NCBI GenBank assembly: GCA_002315555.1
Contig: DCHF01000021.1
Span: forward strand, 85,490 to 113,958
From: Lachnospiraceae bacterium UBA1759
GTDB taxonomy: Bacteria > Bacillota > Clostridia > Lachnospirales > Lachnospiraceae
Length of the DNA stretch: 28,469 nt
Direction: 5' to 3'
The stretch's first letter is position 1, and each line of letters starts with the position of its first letter. Below the pieces are notes generated by a model, which saw nothing but the letters and a program-made list of their open reading frames with translations, was not told the origin of the DNA and searched no databases. This document shows, one piece after another, positions 25,191 to 28,469 of this stretch. The position numbers were made by a program, and so were the translations under genes.

Positions 25191-25261
25191 AACCGCCGTG
25201 TACCGAACGGTACGCACGGTGGTGTGAGAGGACGGGGGCTAGTCACCCCCTCCTACTCGAT
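25190..25261 (+). ncRNA. Group II intron domains V and VI
   Basis: Domain V: ACCGCCGTG pairs with CACGGTGGT, a two-base CG bulge at 25213-25214 interrupts the 3' side, and TACC/GGTA closes a GAAC loop. This is the conserved catalytic hairpin. Domain VI: GGGGG pairs with CCCCC, and CCTACTCGAT carries the likely branch-point A 7-8 bases from the 3' end. Domain V starts just after the maturase stop. Confidence 0.8.
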
Positions 25262-25293
25262 TTTGCGCTACTCGTAGCAAACGCGAAGATTAT

Positions 25294-25499
25294 CTCTTTG
25301 AGAATGAAAATTAACGCTTTGCGAATGTATGAAAGCTTACTTCAGGCAGTAATAATACCTGCTGGAAGCGGCATAAAATAAGACTTTTTGAATATCTGCC
25401 GGTAAAAAGCAGACTATCTTTGAGACGGCAGAAACCACATTGCATCTTACAGCTTTTACCGAGCGCCAGCCCAGAGGTGTTTAAATAGGCAGGTAGGAT
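25294..25499 (-). repeat. Structured ~210-bp repeat element, copy 2
   Basis: This is the second copy of the element at 18718-18928. The first ~90 bases (plus-strand order) differ at only three positions; the other end has diverged more and lost the outer AGCAGGT/ACCTGCT stem. The CTGCCG/CGGCAG stem is kept, and one hairpin keeps pairing by a U-A to U-G change when read on the minus strand. It lies 65 bases downstream of the ABC permease stop and 32 bases from the intron 3' end. Confidence 0.75.
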
Positions 25500-25564
25500 G
25501 CTTTTTCGATTAACACCCTTGCCCCAAAAGCACACCCTCACATGAAGATCAAATTGCCTTTGTA

Positions 25565-28270
25565 TTAAATGCTTTCATTTTTCAAAGCATCGATCGGGTT
25601 ATCCTTATTTACTTTTGAAGTGGCATAAATCATAGTAGAGAACACGACAATAAATACACTGCCTGCAGCTATAACAATACTCTGCCAGGGGATATAGAAG
25701 CTCATAGAAAATGCAACATCCGTGACACGATAGATTGCATAGGTCACAAGCACGGATACAGGAAGGCCCCAAACAATACTCTTCAACCCATAAGTCAGAC
25801 ACTCAAAACTCATCATCTTCTTCAGACTCTTTTTCGACATTCCGATTGATTTTAACATCGCTATTTCCCTGCGTCTTAACGTGATGCTCGTCGATATTGT
25901 ATTAAAGACATTAGCTACAGAAATCAGAGCAATCAGAATAATAAATCCATAAGAGAAGATGTTGATGATCGTCACAAACATACGATTACTTTCATTTGTT
26001 TTCGCTGTATCGATCAATGTTGAAGAATCCAGATGATGATCATCCAGCATTTTCTTCATATCATCATAGGCTTTCTGATGATTCGATGCTTTATACACAA
26101 ACATAGTCGACATCGGCTCATCTAAAATATACTGCTGCATACTCAAAGGATAAACAATTAAAATCCTGTTATTTGGCAGTGCATATGGGATCTTATTTAT
26201 CACACCCGCAATTTCATAATCTTTTACGATTGTTGCCTCTTCTTCTGAAAGGATCAATGCCTCCGACAGATCCATCTCTGATTCATCGTCGTGGGTGGAC
26301 CAGTATGCTTCCATATAATCAATCGAATAATAGATGTATTCTCGTTTTCCATCGGTTTCCTCGCAAAACAGATTCACATAACCACTGATTTCTTTGATCC
26401 CGTTAGAATAAAGGGTACATGGTATTTTTAATGGATCCACGAAGTTAAATTCATACCATTTGAGCTGGTCATTCGCCCCTTCCGCGCGTCCAACTACGGA
26501 ATGATTCTGGAGCAATGCTTTCGGTGAAGTCGAATCAAAATAATCTTCTGCATTGATATTGTTATCCTTACAGATATCCCTGAAGTTATCGTCATTTACA
26601 AAGCACAGCATACAGAACTTTCCAACTTCCTGAACCGAATCCTCCGGCATATAGTTTAAATAACTTTTATCATAAATTTCCGGGGCAGCCATAACCGTCA
26701 AGCTGGTTTCATTGGCATAGAAGCCTGACGTTACACCTTCTGCCGAAAGCAGCAGGTTATGGACATCCTTTGAAGGCACATCTTCTTCATTAAAAAAAAT
26801 CTCATAACAGATATCTGCTTCTATCCCCGGTGTCATTACTCCATCAACGGAGTCATTCAGATAGGCGCAGAAGGAAGAAGCTGAAATAAACAGCACAATA
26901 CTTAAGAAAAGGGAAACGATCGTAGCACGATAGCGCTTTCTGTTTCTTTTAAAATTCTTTGCAGCCATCATGCCTTCAAAGCCAAAAAGCTTTGCTGTAA
27001 GGCGTGATGTTCTGACATCCTTACCTCTGACATTCACATCATTTGTCTGCCTGATAGCTTCCATTACAGGAATACGCATGGCACGATTGGCTGGAACCCA
27101 GGCAGAAATGAATGTTGTTATCACGCAGATCAGCGCTGCCACCGCAAGCGGAATCGGTGCGATCACGATATGGATTGTTGTCGTAACACCTTCAGGTGTC
27201 ATAGAAGAAAACGCATCCTTCAATAAATAAAGTGTAAGGCCGATTCCACCGCATCCGAGAAGCAGACCAATAGGAACTGCCAGAAGATCCAGGAATAATG
27301 CTTCATAAAAGACCGATGCGCGGATCTGCTTTTTGGTTGCACCAACAGATTTTAAGATACCAAACTGTTTTGTGCGCTCACTGACAGAAATAGAGAAAGC
27401 ATTGTAGATCAGTGAGATCGAACCAAAAGCGATGAGTGCGCAGAGAATGCCGGCAAATCCATAAATAACTGTCGTGAGATTTGCATTGTTGACCGTACCA
27501 TACAGATTCAGTAAATCACTATGCTCGTATAAATCCCCAACAATTCCGACTGAAGAAATGAAATCATAAAACTTACGCGGATTTTTTACGGTAAAGAAAA
27601 CAGTTTCGCTCTCGGTGTCTGCGTTTCTGGTGATTGCTGTGTATCCAGGGCAGGAATACTCTTCAACCGTATAATCCAGACGTTCATAGGTACCGACGAC
27701 CGTATATGTCACTTCAGTCTGATCAATGATTTCTTCATCAAGTTCCGTATTAAAAGGAACTGCTTCTGATATGGGCATTCCGTCAAGCGTACGCTCACCA
27801 ACACTGATTGTTAAGGTGTCTCCCACTTCATAAATCACTTTACCATTTGATGCAAGGTGGTTGGGAAGCAGGATCTCACTGCTGTTTTCGGGCATCCGTC
27901 CGCTTAAGAGACGTATATTGATGAGATTTTCAAGGCCATCCCCTGCGGATTTGACAACCAGATAGGGTTTATATTTATTGCTGCTTCCAATGTCAGCCCA
28001 TCCAACAAGTGAGAATTCAGATGCCTGATCGATTTCAGGACGGGAGCTTAAGTTTTCTTTCACACCGGTTTCTGAGAGATTTGTATAATATCCATGCCAG
28101 GGGCCATGCGTCTCCACTTCACAGTTGATCATAAACATAATACCGCTGTAGGCACCTTCAATGACCGCAGTAAACAAAGCCATTGAAAGAATGATACCGA
28201 TGATCGTTACGATCGTTCGGGTACGGTTCTTTGCGAGGGACTTTCTCACAAATTTATGGAATACATTCAT
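25565..28270 (-). CDS. FtsX-family ABC transporter permease
   Basis: The 901-residue membrane protein has an N-terminal helix (about 18-39) followed by a large extracellular region. A first FtsX module (about 265-400) contains the coupling segment SERTKQFGILKSVGATKKQI. A second helix-plus-extracellular region (about 440-760) follows, then a second FtsX module to the end with TLRRREIAMLKSIGMSKKS. This duplicated layout is typical of MacB/LolC-like and lantibiotic or bacitracin-export permeases, whose substrates are often peptides or lipoproteins. Here the substrate cannot be told. Its ATG overlaps the TGA of the ATPase gene (ATGA), so the two are coupled. Confidence 0.9.
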   Translation of the reverse strand: MNVFHKFVRKSLAKNRTRTIVTIIGIILSMALFTAVIEGAYSGIMFMINCEVETHGPWHGYYTNLSETGVKENLSSRPEIDQASEFSLVGWADIGSSNKYKPYLVVKSAGDGLENLINIRLLSGRMPENSSEILLPNHLASNGKVIYEVGDTLTISVGERTLDGMPISEAVPFNTELDEEIIDQTEVTYTVVGTYERLDYTVEEYSCPGYTAITRNADTESETVFFTVKNPRKFYDFISSVGIVGDLYEHSDLLNLYGTVNNANLTTVIYGFAGILCALIAFGSISLIYNAFSISVSERTKQFGILKSVGATKKQIRASVFYEALFLDLLAVPIGLLLGCGGIGLTLYLLKDAFSSMTPEGVTTTIHIVIAPIPLAVAALICVITTFISAWVPANRAMRIPVMEAIRQTNDVNVRGKDVRTSRLTAKLFGFEGMMAAKNFKRNRKRYRATIVSLFLSIVLFISASSFCAYLNDSVDGVMTPGIEADICYEIFFNEEDVPSKDVHNLLLSAEGVTSGFYANETSLTVMAAPEIYDKSYLNYMPEDSVQEVGKFCMLCFVNDDNFRDICKDNNINAEDYFDSTSPKALLQNHSVVGRAEGANDQLKWYEFNFVDPLKIPCTLYSNGIKEISGYVNLFCEETDGKREYIYYSIDYMEAYWSTHDDESEMDLSEALILSEEEATIVKDYEIAGVINKIPYALPNNRILIVYPLSMQQYILDEPMSTMFVYKASNHQKAYDDMKKMLDDHHLDSSTLIDTAKTNESNRMFVTIINIFSYGFIILIALISVANVFNTISTSITLRRREIAMLKSIGMSKKSLKKMMSFECLTYGLKSIVWGLPVSVLVTYAIYRVTDVAFSMSFYIPWQSIVIAAGSVFIVVFSTMIYATSKVNKDNPIDALKNESI

Positions 28271-28469
28271 TTCTGTACCCCCCGGAGCTGTTCATCGCGA
28301 ACGATACGTCCATCTTCAATGGCAATGATACGATCCGCCTGAAGTGCGATGGATTCGTCATGCGTGATCACGATCAGTGTCTGTCCATATTTCTTATTGG
28401 AATATTTTAAGAGTTCCAGGATTTCTTGACTGTTCTTGGTATCCAGATTTCCTGTCGGTTCATCTGCAA
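28267..28469 (-). CDS. ABC transporter ATP-binding protein, C-terminal part (partial)
   Basis: This is the last 67 codons of the transporter ATPase, cut by the window edge. ADEPTGNLD is the end of Walker B and the D-loop, and VITHDE carries the H-loop histidine. The ending RIIAIEDGRIVRDEQ is typical of the LolD/MacB-type ATPases that partner FtsX-type permeases. The Walker A and signature motifs lie outside the window. Confidence 0.93.
   Translation of the reverse strand, partial: ADEPTGNLDTKNSQEILELLKYSNKKYGQTLIVITHDESIALQADRIIAIEDGRIVRDEQLRGVQK

Larger units (their letters stand above)
23859..25261 (+). mobile_element. 5'-truncated group II intron
   Basis: The element keeps an intact reverse transcriptase gene and the 3' domains V and VI, ending near CCTACTCGAT at 25261. 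Directly upstream lies an unrelated minus-strand gene remnant whose frame is open to about 23877. There is no room for the ~500-base domains I-III that a complete intron carries before its ORF. Truncation at the 5' end is common when reverse transcription of the inserted intron RNA stops early. Exact boundaries are inferred. Confidence 0.65.

Noticed and set aside
25311..25541. 76-codon minus-strand frame over repeat copy 2
   Set aside because: It crosses the structured element, has no good start signal, and the equivalent frame is not maintained in copy 1.

Overview
The window reads as chromosomal DNA of an anaerobic Firmicute of the class Clostridia, most likely a Lachnospiraceae member. 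This is inferred from AGGAGG-type ribosome binding sites, the gene families and their order, and the clostridial forms of IlvD, RsmH and the sigma/anti-sigma pair. No rRNA or other direct taxonomic marker is present.

Positions 1-15,500 are compact, comparatively GC-rich core genome, entirely on the + strand. They start with a branched-chain amino acid block: the 3' end of ilvC, ilvD, a DUF815-type AAA ATPase, and ilvA with an ACT domain. After a terminator, a consensus promoter (4495-4523) drives a glycosyltransferase and an FtsK/SpoIIIE DNA translocase. A housekeeping run follows: rbgA, lepB, rnhB, yraN, pgeF and a two-helix membrane protein. Next comes a small LysM protein of the YneA type under a promoter carrying three LexA-like operators, which points to an SOS-induced division inhibitor. 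The block ends with an rsmH-family methyltransferase that overlaps a membrane-anchored SGNH hydrolase.

Positions 15,500-17,200 hold no intact gene. This AT-rich stretch contains a decayed ORF with a 17-residue repeat, a cluster of DnaA boxes, an eight-copy array of a 21-bp direct repeat (final copies spaced 31/33 bp) and a long inverted repeat. It leads into a tyrosine recombinase gene.

Positions 17,200-25,500 are accessory DNA: two tyrosine recombinases on opposite strands, a small membrane protein, a lipoprotein of unknown function, an ECF sigma factor with its membrane-bound putative anti-sigma partner, the remnant of a further gene, and a 5'-truncated group II intron with an intact reverse transcriptase. 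A ~210-bp element occurs twice (18,718-18,928 and 25,294-25,499). Its substitutions preserve base pairing only when it is read as minus-strand RNA.

Positions 25,500-28,469 encode, on the minus strand, an ABC transporter: a 901-residue FtsX-type permease and the C-terminal end of its ATPase, with overlapping stop and start codons.

The strongest leads are the SOS-type operator cluster at the LysM gene, the eight-copy repeat array beside DnaA boxes, and the duplicated structured element.
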